Of a stretch of 64,000 bases of DNA, positions 57,501 to 63,599 are shown piece after piece. How positions within the stretch are numbered: the stretch's first letter is position 1; each line of letters begins with the position of its first letter. The notes beneath the pieces are model-generated. The model searched no databases and had not been told where the DNA came from. It worked only from the letters and a program-made list of their open reading frames with translations. A program made the position numbers and the translations under genes. The DNA is from Mesocentrotus franciscanus (lineage: Eukaryota; Echinodermata; Echinoidea; Camarodonta; Strongylocentrotidae), in assembly GCA_037976565.1 (NCBI GenBank), contig CP137667.1, forward strand, positions 35,197,366-35,261,365. Reading direction: 5' to 3'.

Positions 57501-60500
57501 ATGGTATAAAAAAACAGCCTAAGTTCGATTTCGGAGTATGTAGGTCAAAGGTCGTAGCTCATTAAATATGCGAAAATACCTAATTATATATGCAAAAGTG
57601 TGGTTTTCATTCAATAACGTAAGTGATGTTGTTGAGTATGTACGTCAAAGGTCAAAGGTGACAACTCATTAAATATTCAAAAATTGCCATATATATATAT
57701 ATATATATATAGGCCATTTGTACCCGGTGAGGGGATGCTACGCTTTGCGTTGACTTGTTATTATTGTAATTAACATGACAGTCAGTTGGGAAGAGTATCA
57801 TAGAAGAAATGTGTCCCAACAGAATTGCTCTTTGAATGCCTTCATAATAGATATGTGACGAACAGGAGCTGAAGGAGAATGGACCATAGCGTATTGAGAG
57901 TGATAGCTGTGACACGCACTCATGGTTTAATTCATGGAGCTCCACATAGTTCCCTCCCACATACAATCTCTATGGCAGGGAACCATTTCAGCGCTCCAGG
58001 AATTGAACCTTGACTGCATACGCATGCGATTGTCACAACTATCTCTCTCAGTACGCTATATGGTTTAGACCAAACTTCATGTCATATGTGTACATATTCC
58101 CATATACCTATTCCTTCCTGCAGTACATTTGATTTTCAGCATGATCGAGTCAGTTGTTTGTTTGGGTTTTTCTTTTTGGTAATCATTCCAACACCTCGAC
58201 AGTGTATATCAATAGGCAATTTTCGTAATGTTACCAAGTTTATACCTAACTGCCTCAATACAAATTATTTCATTCACTTGTTACAAATAATTGTGTTTTA
58301 ATAGTCAGAATGCAAATTGCATATATTATGTGTTGTTAGGTAGGGCAAGCCATGTTTGTCCTACCTAGTGTGAGGGATGGATGCAATTAAAGTCATGAAT
58401 CAGACGAAGCAGTTGTTGATCATGCGGTTCTATTGGGTATGAGGCCAAACTTTATTTCATCATGTTCAAATCAAACAAGAGAGGGTAGAAGACCCTTGAC
58501 TGAGGTCACTTCAGTTGCTGTAGAAAATTAAAAGACACAAAAATTACAGTAAGTATTGCATCATTATGATCACAAATAATTACTTGCTAGAGCTGCTTTC
58601 CAGAGCAGAAAAACTGGAGGTCCATAATTACAAATATATCATCTTCCATATACAGTGTATGCAATTTAGTTCTTACATGTACATTGTACATATTGAGTTT
58701 ACCTCTATGAAATGTATATGTAGTAAATAGTTTTGCAATGAAGGCCACTCCCTATTTATTACTTTCACATACATATATATGACACAATTCTGCAAACGAG
58801 TGAGCTATCATAATCATTCTATCATTCTTAAGCAATATAGAAACATACTCAAACTAATCACATTACAAATCAGTGGGGCATGACATCTTCCAATATTTAA
58901 GTCACCTCGTCTCTAGAGAAGTTTGCAATATTTGCTATCTGTATGCAGTTATTAACACATTTGCTTACCAATGTGAATTCCACCAGAAAACCAACAAAAC
59001 CTGTCTTTATGAATACATGGCTTACCAAAAAGCAGTTATATACTAATAATGTCTTACTGACACACCTTTCTTGCATTAATAGGCATAACTCAATTACTAC
59101 CAGCATGCATCCTTCATGTACATTGAAGTTATCTCCCTCTTCTTCACACAAATTATAATCTACCCAATTTAGCTCCTCAGCAAATCTTAACATCAGAGAG
59201 TTAGTTATATACTGTACTCACATATTAAGGTGTCCAAAATCAACTATATACTTCAAGAATATCAGGATCAGACATCAATTAAATCAATATATAGTTAGGC
59301 ACATTTCCTTTGTCCCTGCCCAAACAAAGCCCTTACACACATTCAGAACATTTCTTGCTCCTGACTAATTTGCATAAAGATCAGTTATTTCTCATTCCCT
59401 CAAAATCTCCCCTGCTAAAATTAAAACTCATGAGCATTAATTTAGCTTTCCATATAGTTGCATACCAGTTACCAAGATACATGCACAGTATATACATAAC
59501 TTTGTCCTTGTCTCACAATAAACATATATACTTTATCAGATATACATCAAAATTTATTCTCCTCCTAAAATCCCAACTTCAAGTACATTTCTTTCCTATA
59601 CCTGTATAAAAACAACAATCACTATAATCAATGTGTGTTCACAAACACATATTATCAATCAATATTCCAACTGTTTTCTTCAATAATATTGATTAGAGTT
59701 TTATGTTCACAAATGCTGATATCATCGACAAGATTCCAACCGCTTTCTCCAATAATAGTTCCATATCAGGTAGTAAGTTGCTATTAATATGACGTAGAGG
59801 TTTCATCCCAAGCCATATTGTTTTACCTAGCAACAACTAATGTATGCAATTTGAATACTGACTATTGAGATACATTGATTCGTAACAGGCGAATAAAATA
59901 ATTTGTATCGAGGCGCTTCGCAAACACATATGAATAAATTTGGTTACATTACGAAAATGGCCTATTGTTATGTGCCATATAATCAATCATTCCCAGTTGT
60001 TTTGAGACAGTTTCACAATGTGCCTGCATGACCAGTATCTGATTTTTTTCTCCTTGTCTTACTTTACTCTAGGATCGCAAGGGGAAATCCAGAAAGCCGA
60101 GCAAACTCCCAGACATCAATCAAGGTCTGCAGAAGAGCAAGCAGGACTATAAGAAGAAGAAAGAGGAAGAAGCAAAGAAGAAGAAAGAGGAGGAAGAGAG
60201 GAAGGCCAAAGAAGTGGCAGATAAGAAGCGAAGGGAACAGAAAGAACAGCTGCGAAGGGAAAATGTAAGTACAGAGATAATTTATGAATATTGATGAATA
60301 TTCTATCAATCAAAATAGAATTTTGATGTATGTCAATTTAGATTAGTTTATTTTTCCGCTAAAGCACATCGATAAAATGACAGAAAAAAATGTATCTATT
60401 GTGTGCCTCATATCACCATTTTTGTCTCGCCTGCATAGCAAAAGCAAGACATAGGCGCCGCTTTTCCTGGTGGCGGCGGCGACGGTGGCGGCGGCGTCAA

Positions 60501-63168
60501 CATCAAAAACTTAACCTAAGGTTAAGTTTTTGAATTTTTAATATAATTTTGAAAGTATAAGTTCTTATTCAATGAAACTTAGACTAAAGGGTTATCAAGT
60601 ATCCCCAATCATGTGAGTAGGGTCACTAAGGTCACTAAGTCAAGGTCAAATGTCATTTCAGGTCTGCAAACTTAGACTTTGTTGTGGCATCAACATCAAG
60701 ATTTTGAAATTTTAGCATAATTTCAAAAGTGTTTGTTTAAATTCCATGAAACTTGTACCCAAGGGTTATCAAGTATCATAAATCATATGACACAAATTCC
60801 AGGTCACAAAGTCAAGGTCAAAGGTCATTTTAGGTTAGTAGACTCGGATTATGTTTTCACAACTTAATATGAGAATTAATAAATCAATTTTTGTTATTTG
60901 TTCATATTTCATGAAAGTTATCAATCTTAATACAAATAATAGTAAATAATTCTTCTGATGATTCTTATTCAATATTCACTTCAAAATGCTGATTATATTC
61001 AGAGGATTTAATTTTGGGGGGCCTGCTAATGGGCCAACCTGCCTATAAATAATGTCCCAACCTCAATTTTTCATCATATTGCATTGCGTAATGCAGGCGA
61101 GACCGCCAAGAGCGTTTCCCTTGTTCATATTATTATTATATATTCTTAACATTATATTCTATTGTCATCATATCCATTATCTATTTTGTATCATGCATGT
61201 AATCAAAAGAAATGTCCTTGTATGAATTATTGATAATAAAGAAGAATTGAAGTGAATTGATAATTCTCCCTATCTCATATAGCTCCCTGTATCCAAACTC
61301 TTGTAGCACTCTACTGTGTTTGGCATGTAAACCAGTTGATTTGCTGGGAAGGAGACTTTCGTTGTAATTGTCCATGCACACATTTGATATTGATCATCAT
61401 CGACAATGTTTTAAGAGACGCCTATATTGTAGCAAAAAGCCACCTTTCTTCATAATCCTATAAATTAATGCAAACAAAACCCAGTTCAGTTAAACTTAGT
61501 AAAAAGATATATTTAAAAATTGTATTATTCATTTTATGTATATTTACTTTTATATTTAGGAGCGTTTGACCAAGGAGAGGAATGCTATAGAGAAGTGTCT
61601 AACTGATGGTTCCCTAGCCCTAGTCAGCGGTCAGTTTCGCCAAGCTATCACCCAGTATGACAAGGCTGCAGAACTTCTGAAGGCTACCAACAAAGAGGTA
61701 GGGATATTATTCAAGTTGGTTCATTTGGTGGAGCATCTGCCCGTCAAACCTAAAGATCATGGGTTCAATTCAAACCTAGGTGGATGACTGAAGCCTGCAT
61801 TGTGTATTAATGTGCCCCTCCCCTGTTTCATAGACATGGGCTAGGTTACAGTGGCAAACTTTAAAACTGAAGGCTAATCCTGGTGATTGACAATACCTGT
61901 TATTGAGTGAACACTCAAATGGTTTAGAATTTCCCATGAGAGCCCACTACTATATGCGTCTTTAAAAACACTTCGTGGACCACCTTGAATCACATATAGA
62001 GATTGTCCCTGGAACATGTGGCCTACTATCATTTTTATCTCGCCTGCGTAGCAAAAAGCGAGACATAAGCGCCGCTTTTCCGGTGACGGCGGCGGTGGCG
62101 GTCACAAAGTCAAGGTCAAAGTTCATTTCAGGTCAACAAACTTAGACTATGTTGTGGCATCATCATCAAAAACTTAACCTAAGGTTAAGTTTTTGAATTT
62201 TTAATATAATTTTGGAAGTATAAATTATTATTATATGAAACTTAAACTAAAGAGTTATCAAGTATCCCCAATCATGTGAGTAGAATTTAAGGTCACTAAG
62301 TCAAGGTCAAAGGTTATTTCCGGTCAATAAATTTAGACTATGTTGTGGCATCTGGTTAAGATTTTGAATTTTTATCATAATTTTAAAAGTATACATTCCT
62401 TTTCCATGAAACTTGAACATAATTAGGGTTATCAAGTATCACCAATCATGTGATTAGTCTTTTAGGTGAAAAAGTCAAGGTCAAATGTCATTTCAGGTCT
62501 GCAAACTTAGACTTTGCTGTGGCATCAACATCAAGATTTTAAATTTTTAGCATAATTTCAAGTATCAAAAATCATATGACACAAATTCCAGGTCACAGAG
62601 TCAATGTCAAAGGTCATTTTAGGTCAGTAGACTTGGATTATGTTTTTCACAACTTATACAAGAATTAATAAATCAATTTTTGTTATTTGTTCATATTTCA
62701 TGAAAGTTATTGATCTTGGTACAAATAATAGTAAATAATTCTTCTGATGGTTCTTAGTTAATATTCACTTCAAAATGCTGATTATATTCAGAGGATTTCA
62801 TTTTGGGGGGCCTGCTAATGGGCCAGCCTGCCTATAAATAATGTCCCAACCTCAATATTTCATCATATCGAATTGCGTAATGCAGCCGAGACCACCAAGA
62901 GCTTTTCCCTTGTTTTTCCAACAACACTTGAATGTACAAACCAAATTTTCTTTCTTTTTTATACTTTTGAAGCAGACTACATATTTGTCTCACTGTATGA
63001 ATGATACAATCATTTTCCCAAGAACACCTTCATGTGTAAATAGAACTTTCTAATTTTTCTCATCTCTGTATTGCCATCTTTGTTTAGCATGGTGGTATGC
63101 ACAAAGCAGACTACTTTGTCTTCCTGTATGCTCAAGCGACTGCCTACCTGAAGTCTGGAATACCTTCA
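31376..63168 (+). CDS. TTC3: Gene 2: TTC3-like E3 ligase, 5' half (13 exons, continues past the window)
   Basis: Thirteen exons join in one frame for 482 codons with no break. Order: Lys-rich segment, helical N-terminal region (VKMWNKQADHKMHETKLR, IFFMLDEYDKVSEYVH), then TPR motifs (KGNNLLKNKDFHNAHEMYTK, ILYSNRCQTSLRKEDFWDAL, GHYRYAQAFFELKDIDRAL), a Ser/Asp-rich acidic stretch, a Lys/Glu coil, and a further repeat starting TDGSLALVSGQFRQAITQYD. This follows human TTC3, where TPRs near the N-terminus precede a second helical region; the RING would lie beyond the window. TPRs bind partner proteins. Same strand and order as gene 1, 19 kb downstream of it. The initiator Met may be at 31399 or in an unseen upstream exon. 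Confidence 0.85.
31474..31650 (+). mobile_element. tRNA-derived SINE (family S2)
   Basis: Begins 15 nt after the exon-A donor: GAGGTGGTCGAGTGGTTTAG is an A-box region like a Ser/Leu tRNA, and GTGGATTCAATCC a B box. The tail contains GTAGCCCTTCTAGGCAG. Not an intact tRNA (arms do not pair fully). Confidence 0.6.
31890..32095. repeat. (AAT)n/(GAT)n microsatellite
   Basis: About 200 bp of imperfect AAT, AGT and GAT triplets; gives poly-Ile and poly-Asn frames that are not genes. Confidence 0.95.
32592..32749 (+). CDS. TTC3: Gene 2 exon B
   Basis: Acceptor after a long C-rich tract ending CCCACAG, donor GATGA/GTATGT. TPKLVKMWNKQADHKMHETK, then VLVAPLLYDRNILALKWQQW, ending phase 2. Helical, Trp-rich N-terminal region of the TTC3 type. 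Confidence 0.85.
33080..33300. mobile_element. SINE 3' body (family S3), headless copy
   Basis: Shares CCCCAGGGAGTGGAGAATGT, GCATACATTGTGTGCG and GGGTAATAATATATCTG with 57060-57240. The tRNA-like head is missing. Confidence 0.75.
33320..33530. repeat. CpG-containing MITE-like segment (TTCGCG motifs)
   Basis: Several TTCGCG/CGCGAA motifs (ATTCGCGGGTTC, ATTTTCGCGAGTTC) in an otherwise AT-rich intron, with related sequence at 30230-30290. Boundaries uncertain. Confidence 0.4.
33573..33663 (+). CDS. TTC3: Gene 2 exon C
   Basis: Acceptor TTTTTCTACAG, donor TTC/GTAAGT. One base completes Asp, then ISPHEKKKEIFFMLDEYDK and VSEYVHTKLSF, phase 0. Confidence 0.85.
34154..34207 (+). CDS. TTC3: Gene 2 exon D (18 codons)
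   Basis: Acceptor ATTATACAG, donor AAA/GTGAGT. MKTDDYDQMAMLLEEVKK: a micro-exon, phase 0 at both ends, so skipping it would keep the frame. Confidence 0.8.
34953..35014 (+). CDS. TTC3: Gene 2 exon E
   Basis: Acceptor TTTGTTGTACAG, donor TTTA/GTAAGT. VDELEDAMEVAKGNPYFVKF matches the TTC3 helix with ELMEDxVDLAKxxxNDxF; ends phase 2. Confidence 0.87.
36333..36528. mobile_element. TTAA-bounded MITE, copy 2
   Basis: Same as 10334-10528: TTAAAGCCCCACTGCA to GACGGGCTTTAA. Nested in the 3.3 kb element. Confidence 0.8.
36579..36706. mobile_element. Short foldback MITE (GGGC-GCACG ends)
   Basis: GCGTGAAGTTAGCGAC at the left mirrors GTCGCTAACTTCACGC at the right, with GGGCACGCA/TGCACGCCC outside. About 128 bp. 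Confidence 0.8.
37618..37855. mobile_element. MITE with AAAGGGAAA ends
   Basis: TTAAAGGGAAAC at the left and ATTTCCCTTTTT at the right, about 235 bp; interior has AATGACGTAAAATGCGTCAT. Boundaries approximate. Confidence 0.5.
39169..39320. mobile_element. MITE with GCCCTGTTTCATAAAACTT ends (152 bp)
   Basis: GCCCTGTTTCATAAAACTT and AAGTTTTATGAAACAGGGC are a perfect 19-bp inverted pair. A truncated copy (CCCTGTTCCATAAAACTTAT) begins at 56141, just after exon J. Confidence 0.9.
39765..39841 (+). CDS. TTC3: Gene 2 exon F (with internal donor)
   Basis: Acceptor TTTTTGGCAG, donor CTAT/GTGAGT. Completes Tyr, then DNLKTIKKMKDSQVSRLMAL VAIKL. An internal consensus GTAAGT at 39805 would give a 40-nt exon that shifts exon G into a stop at 47418. 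Lies 1.2 kb after the TIR element 35221-38546. Confidence 0.85.
40005..40275. repeat. Repeat R3 (~190 bp unit), copy 1
   Basis: Contains TTTCTTTCAAATTTTGTATG, GATCTACACACCT and TATAGGGTCAAAGGTCATAT. The same unit recurs at 46500-46760 and 56310-56720, each time with GGGTCAAAGGTCA. Confidence 0.8.
40306..40425. repeat. 15-bp tandem array, eight units (left)
   Basis: Unit TTTGCTCCGCCGACA/AATTGCTCCGCCGAC. Inverted relative to the array at 42989-43138. Confidence 0.95.
41591..41760. repeat. Repeat R4, copy 2 (opposite orientation)
   Basis: Starts AGTGGCGCCGGAAG; shares AATACCAGTGATTTACAAAT and TGAAATGACATGATTTTCCG with 19215-19420. Confidence 0.65.
41936..42520. repeat. ~110-130 bp tandem repeats with GGGCTCAGCCCCCTGG
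   Basis: Five or six imperfect units with CTCATCTGACCGTAATTAAA, CCTAAAACCCCTGAGCTTC and hairpin-forming GGGGCTCAGCCCC, GGGCCC. GC-rich compared with surroundings. Confidence 0.8.
42989..43138. repeat. 15-bp tandem array, about ten units (right)
   Basis: Unit GTCGGCGGAGCAATT with variants (AAAT, AGAT; one GTCATTGGAGCAATT). The last unit overlaps the left end of the element at 43134. Confidence 0.95.
44425..45915. mobile_element. CAATAGGCC-family right end interrupted by repeat R2
   Basis: TATCGAGGCGTTTCACAAAC (44446) and GGTTTCATTATGAAATGGTC TATTG (to 45915) together match the right arm of the element ending at 59967, with R2 inserted between them. The left arm was not found. Confidence 0.5.
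44470..45872. repeat. Repeat R2, copy 1 (GTCTCGCCTGC...GCAGGCGAGAC)
   Basis: Starts GTCTCACCTGCGTAGC and GCGAGACATAGGCGCCGCTT; ends GCAGGCGAGACCGCC. Inside are about 200-220 bp units with AAACTTAACCTGAGGTTAAG, GGTTATCAAGTATCCCCAAT and CAAGGTCAAAGGTCATTT. Perfect DR1-type motifs at 44685, 44876 and 45220. Noncoding. Confidence 0.85.
45934..46230 (-). pseudogene. THAP-like zinc-finger N-terminus of a transposase
   Basis: From Met at 46194 the frame reads MGKHNCCYGTCNSDSHL. Initial MxxxCCxxxC and the NSDS run are the start of a THAP C2CH zinc finger as found in P/Kolobok-type transposases. The second Cys/His pair is not in this frame, which drifts into Arg/Lys-rich sequence; it is either an exon with an intron after about 20 residues or a broken remnant. 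It lies about 285 bp inside the right TIR, where a transposase start would be expected. Confidence 0.5.
46495..46925. repeat. Repeat R3, copy 2
   Basis: Two ~190 bp units, then CCGAGCCACTAGTGGCGATC and CCCTCCTTCGAACATAAGG; the same tail follows R3 at 56725-56880. DR1-type motif at 46631-46643. Confidence 0.85.
47394..47470 (+). CDS. TTC3: Gene 2 exon G
   Basis: Acceptor CATAATTTCAG, donor AAG/GTAAGG. YLHYVSATVIHNRKIVYTQL then SDREEK, phase 0 at the end. The intron before it is 7.5 kb and packed with transposons. Confidence 0.83.
47575..47680. repeat. (TTTA/TTCA)n microsatellite
   Basis: ATTTATTTATTCATTCATTC-type tetranucleotides. Confidence 0.9.
47840..48290. mobile_element. ACAGTGAAACCTGT-family element interrupted by a half MITE
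   Basis: CACCTGTCTATAAAGACCAC (47920), then after an insertion GACAGGTGGCCTTTTTAGAG and CAAACAGGTTTCACTCT. The insertion 48017-48190 starts GGGGAAATCCACCCTGATAT and matches the left half of the element at 4659. Confidence 0.55.
48350..48444 (+). CDS. TTC3: Gene 2 exon H (TPR 1)
   Basis: Acceptor TCCCTAAAAG, donor TAGG/GTAAGT. HMDSLTDKGNNLLKNKDFHN then AHEMYTKALAI: the G-N-x-L/F..A..Y.KAL pattern of a TPR helix pair. Ends phase 2. Confidence 0.9.
48500..48580. repeat. (AAT/GAT)n microsatellite
   Basis: Triplet repeat shortly after exon H. Confidence 0.95.
48585..48940. promoter_or_regulatory. GC-rich, promoter-like island in an intron
   Basis: Local rise in GC and CpG, with CTATATAAG (48584), a CRE-like TGACGTC (48619), inverted CCAAT (ATTGG, 48719) and a GC box CCGCCCCC (48769). 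No coding exon seen. Could be an alternative promoter or part of a retroelement. Confidence 0.25.
48950..50750. other. AT-rich intronic stretch
   Basis: No exon or clear transposon end recognised. Purine-rich GAGAGAGACAGAGACAG run at about 49460-49550. The 3' LTR expected beyond the Gypsy fragment was not identified here. Confidence 0.4.
50760..51722 (-). pseudogene. Ty3/Gypsy-type integrase, internally deleted
   Basis: Minus strand. KECRVCQ is the end of the HHCC zinc finger. HVDLCGPL and IVSDNGPQFTS carry the first two catalytic Asp of the DDE core; TPYHP follows, and then a deletion removes the segment with the catalytic Glu. Reading resumes in another frame with NFLLTYRSTPHPATKETPAK, the usual Gypsy motif after the Glu. 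The tail (51076 to 50760) has SRYDPSPWLVTSVKGGSVKL, a GPF/Y-like module, and an Arg/Asp-rich end. Inactive fragment; LTRs not seen. Confidence 0.85.
52260..52573. mobile_element. piggyBac-type MITE, copy 2
   Basis: TTAACTCATATCCTGCCATA at the left and TATGGCAGGATAAGTGTTAA at the right, TTAA on both sides. Inverted relative to 1542-1841; the two share GCGCGCTATCGATTGGCTGC (reverse in copy 1). Confidence 0.85.
52823..53156. mobile_element. MITE with TTTAGCGTCC subterminal ends (334 bp)
   Basis: TAGGCCATTAAAAAAAATAT and TGTTTAGCGTCC at the left mirror GGACGCTAAACATATTTTTT and AAATGGCCTTA at the right. Internal GCCCGACTGGC/GCCAGTCGG hairpin. Confidence 0.8.
53215..53290 (-). mobile_element. tRNA-derived remnant
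   Basis: On the minus strand TTGGTATATTGGTCAAAGCA (A-box region), CTTGCCTCCCATTCC (anticodon-arm-like) and ATGTTCGATTTC (B box), ending in a T run. The acceptor stem does not pair, so a pseudogene or SINE head rather than a tRNA gene. Confidence 0.5.
53465..53550. repeat. (ACT/AAT)n microsatellite
   Basis: Triplet array directly after the second 125-bp repeat. Confidence 0.9.
53685..53950 (-). mobile_element. tRNA-derived SINE (family S4) with duplicated body
   Basis: Minus-strand head has TTGAGGTCTAGCAGATACG and a B box GGTTCGAGTTCC. The body (TGGCAAATGTAGATTAATGT, TTGCCAAAGGACATTAGTGC) occurs twice, about 130 bp apart. Confidence 0.65.
54202..54415 (+). mobile_element. tRNA-derived SINE (family S1), best copy
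   Basis: GGCGCAATGGCTCAGTGGTA GAG is a clean A-box region; GGTCCTGGGTTTGAAACC a B box. Body GGTAAGGCATTAATCCTCAT to ATGCTTTCTTAGCAGTCAGG is shared with 10550-10745. Confidence 0.85.
54620..54737 (+). CDS. TTC3: Gene 2 exon I (TPR 2)
   Basis: Acceptor CCCTTTGTAG, donor AAG/GTAATA. GVFNHILYSNRCQTSLRKED, DALLDARRAVTIKPGWQK: canonical 'LYSNRA..L.....ALxDxxxAIxxxPxWxK' TPR as in TTC3. Phase 0. Confidence 0.93.
54950..55230. repeat. ~38-45 bp tandem repeat, about seven units
   Basis: Units contain CTTGGGGTCC, TAATTCTTTACAC and TAAGAAAA with variable spacing; in the intron after exon I. Confidence 0.85.
55898..56119 (+). CDS. TTC3: Gene 2 exon J (TPR 3 and acidic stretch)
   Basis: Acceptor CCCTCCTGACAG, donor TCA/GTAAGT, 74 codons, phase 0. 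GHYRYAQAFFELKDIDRALR aligns with the TTC3 GHYRYCDAL segment; then a Lys/Arg helix and SESETDSDSDS, probable casein kinase 2 substrate by composition. GC-richer than its surroundings, as coding DNA here tends to be. Confidence 0.93.
56141..56240. mobile_element. Truncated MITE of the GCCCTGTTTCATAAAACTT family
   Basis: CCCTGTTCCATAAAACTTAT, AATAACAAATCATGA, TCTCAGCCAATCAAATG: left two thirds of the element at 39169. R3 copy 3 follows. Confidence 0.75.
56310..56885. repeat. Repeat R3, copy 3
   Basis: Three ~190 bp units with TTTCTTTCAAATTTTGTATG and GGGTCAAAGGTCATAT (56441 and 56596), then the ACTAGTGGCAATCTC tail shared with 46495-46925. Confidence 0.85.
56971..57245 (+). mobile_element. tRNA-derived SINE (family S3)
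   Basis: TTGTGGTCTAGTGGATAAGTC (A-box region, cut by one base for length: GTGGTCTAGTGGATAAG) and ACAGGGTTCAAATCCC (B box). Body with CACTCGCCACCCAGATGTTG and CCCCAGGGAGTGGAGAATGT is shared with 33080-33300. Confidence 0.85.
57250..57765. repeat. Dispersed repeat R1, copy 2
   Basis: TTATTATCCCCTCGCCGACG to GGGGATGCTACGCTTTGCG. Abuts the S3 SINE. Overlapping AGGTCAAAGGTCAAAGGTTA at 57421; (AT)n at about 57690. Confidence 0.85.
57770..58205. other. Intronic stretch with a reversed tRNA-like segment
   Basis: AGGAATTGAACCTTGACTGC at about 57998 looks like a reversed B box; otherwise nothing recognised. Confidence 0.35.
58210..59967. mobile_element. 1.76 kb element of the CAATAGGCC foldback family
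   Basis: Arms of about 155 nt: CAATAGGCAATTTTCGTAAT at the left mirrors ATTACGAAAATGGCCTATTG at the right; ACAAATTATTTYATTC and AGTCAGWATKCAAATTGCAT pair inside. The 1.4 kb interior is AT-rich with no frame over about 100 codons, so non-autonomous. Confidence 0.8.
60073..60264 (+). CDS. TTC3: Gene 2 exon K (Lys/Glu coil)
   Basis: Acceptor TTTACTCTAG, donor AAT/GTAAGT, 64 codons, phase 0. DRKGKSRKPSKLPDINQGL, then KKKKEEEAKKKKEEEERKAK and a coil into REQKEQLRREN. Single-helix-type composition. Confidence 0.87.
60424..61125. repeat. Repeat R2, copy 2
   Basis: GTCTCGCCTGCATAGC, GCGAGACATAGGCGCCGCTT to GCAGGCGAGACCGCCAAGAG. About 700 bp; fewer internal units than copy 1. Perfect DR1-type motif at 60815; a one-base variant at about 60643. 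Confidence 0.88.
61560..61697 (+). CDS. TTC3: Gene 2 exon L (second repeat region)
   Basis: Acceptor TATATTTAG, donor GAG/GTAGGG. ERLTKERNAIEKCLTDGSLA, then LVSGQFRQAITQYDKAAELL: matches the TTC3/DZIP3 segment with 'LIQDGYMALLE..CxSAAQAFTELL'. Phase 0. Confidence 0.9.
61715..61800 (+). mobile_element. tRNA-like SINE head
   Basis: TTGGTTCATTTGGTGGAGCA, CCCGTCAAACC and CATGGGTTCAATTCAAACCT resemble A box, anticodon arm and B box. Begins 18 nt after exon L. No intact tRNA fold. Confidence 0.55.
62037..62915. repeat. Repeat R2, copy 3
   Basis: CTCGCCTGCGTAGCAAAAAG to GCAGCCGAGACCACCAAGAG, about 880 bp. Its DR1-type sites have all taken one or two substitutions (AAAGTTCA, AAAGGTTA, AAATGTCA). 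Confidence 0.88.
63088..63168 (+). CDS. TTC3: Gene 2 exon M (last exon inside the window)
   Basis: Acceptor TTTGTTTAG, donor TCA/GTAAGT, 27 codons. HGGMHKADYFVFLYAQATAY then LKSGIPS, matching the family's 'VVYGxAxxLLGIG' helix. The gene continues beyond 64000. Confidence 0.88.
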
Positions 63169-63194
63169 GTAAGTATATAACCTGGCTTATTGCC

Positions 63195-63584
63195 GTTTGG
63201 TCTACAACTTGTTCGTCTTCTACCCAATTGGACTATTCCCATATGGTGTGCATCCAGCCCGTCTACTATCCATATGGTCTTATTATCATTCAATCATGAA
63301 TAATAATAAACATCAAATGATTATTAGACCTAATTATGGATAGTAAACGAAATGGCGATTATACAAACTGGGATTATTAGACTAAGTCACAAAATGAACA
63401 ATAGACCTAATGGGTAGTAGACTTGTTGGAGATTAGGCCAAATGGCTTTTAACCTAAATGGCCACTAGACAGAAAGATGAGTAGACAAAATGAGTATTAG
63501 ACCATGTGGATTGTATAGACGGGCTGGGTGTAGACCATATGGGGATAAACTAATTGGGTAGTAGACGAACTGGTTGTAGACCAA
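63195..63584. mobile_element. Foldback MITE with GTTTGGTCTACAAC ends
   Basis: GTTTGGTCTACAACTTGTTC GTC and CTACCCAATTGG at the left are mirrored by CTAATTGGGTAGTAGACGAA and GGTTGTAGACCAAAC at the right. The interior repeats a ~20 bp 'TAGACCTAATGGGTAGTAG' motif in both orientations. Confidence 0.88.
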
Positions 63585-63599
63585 ACAGAATTTCACCTA

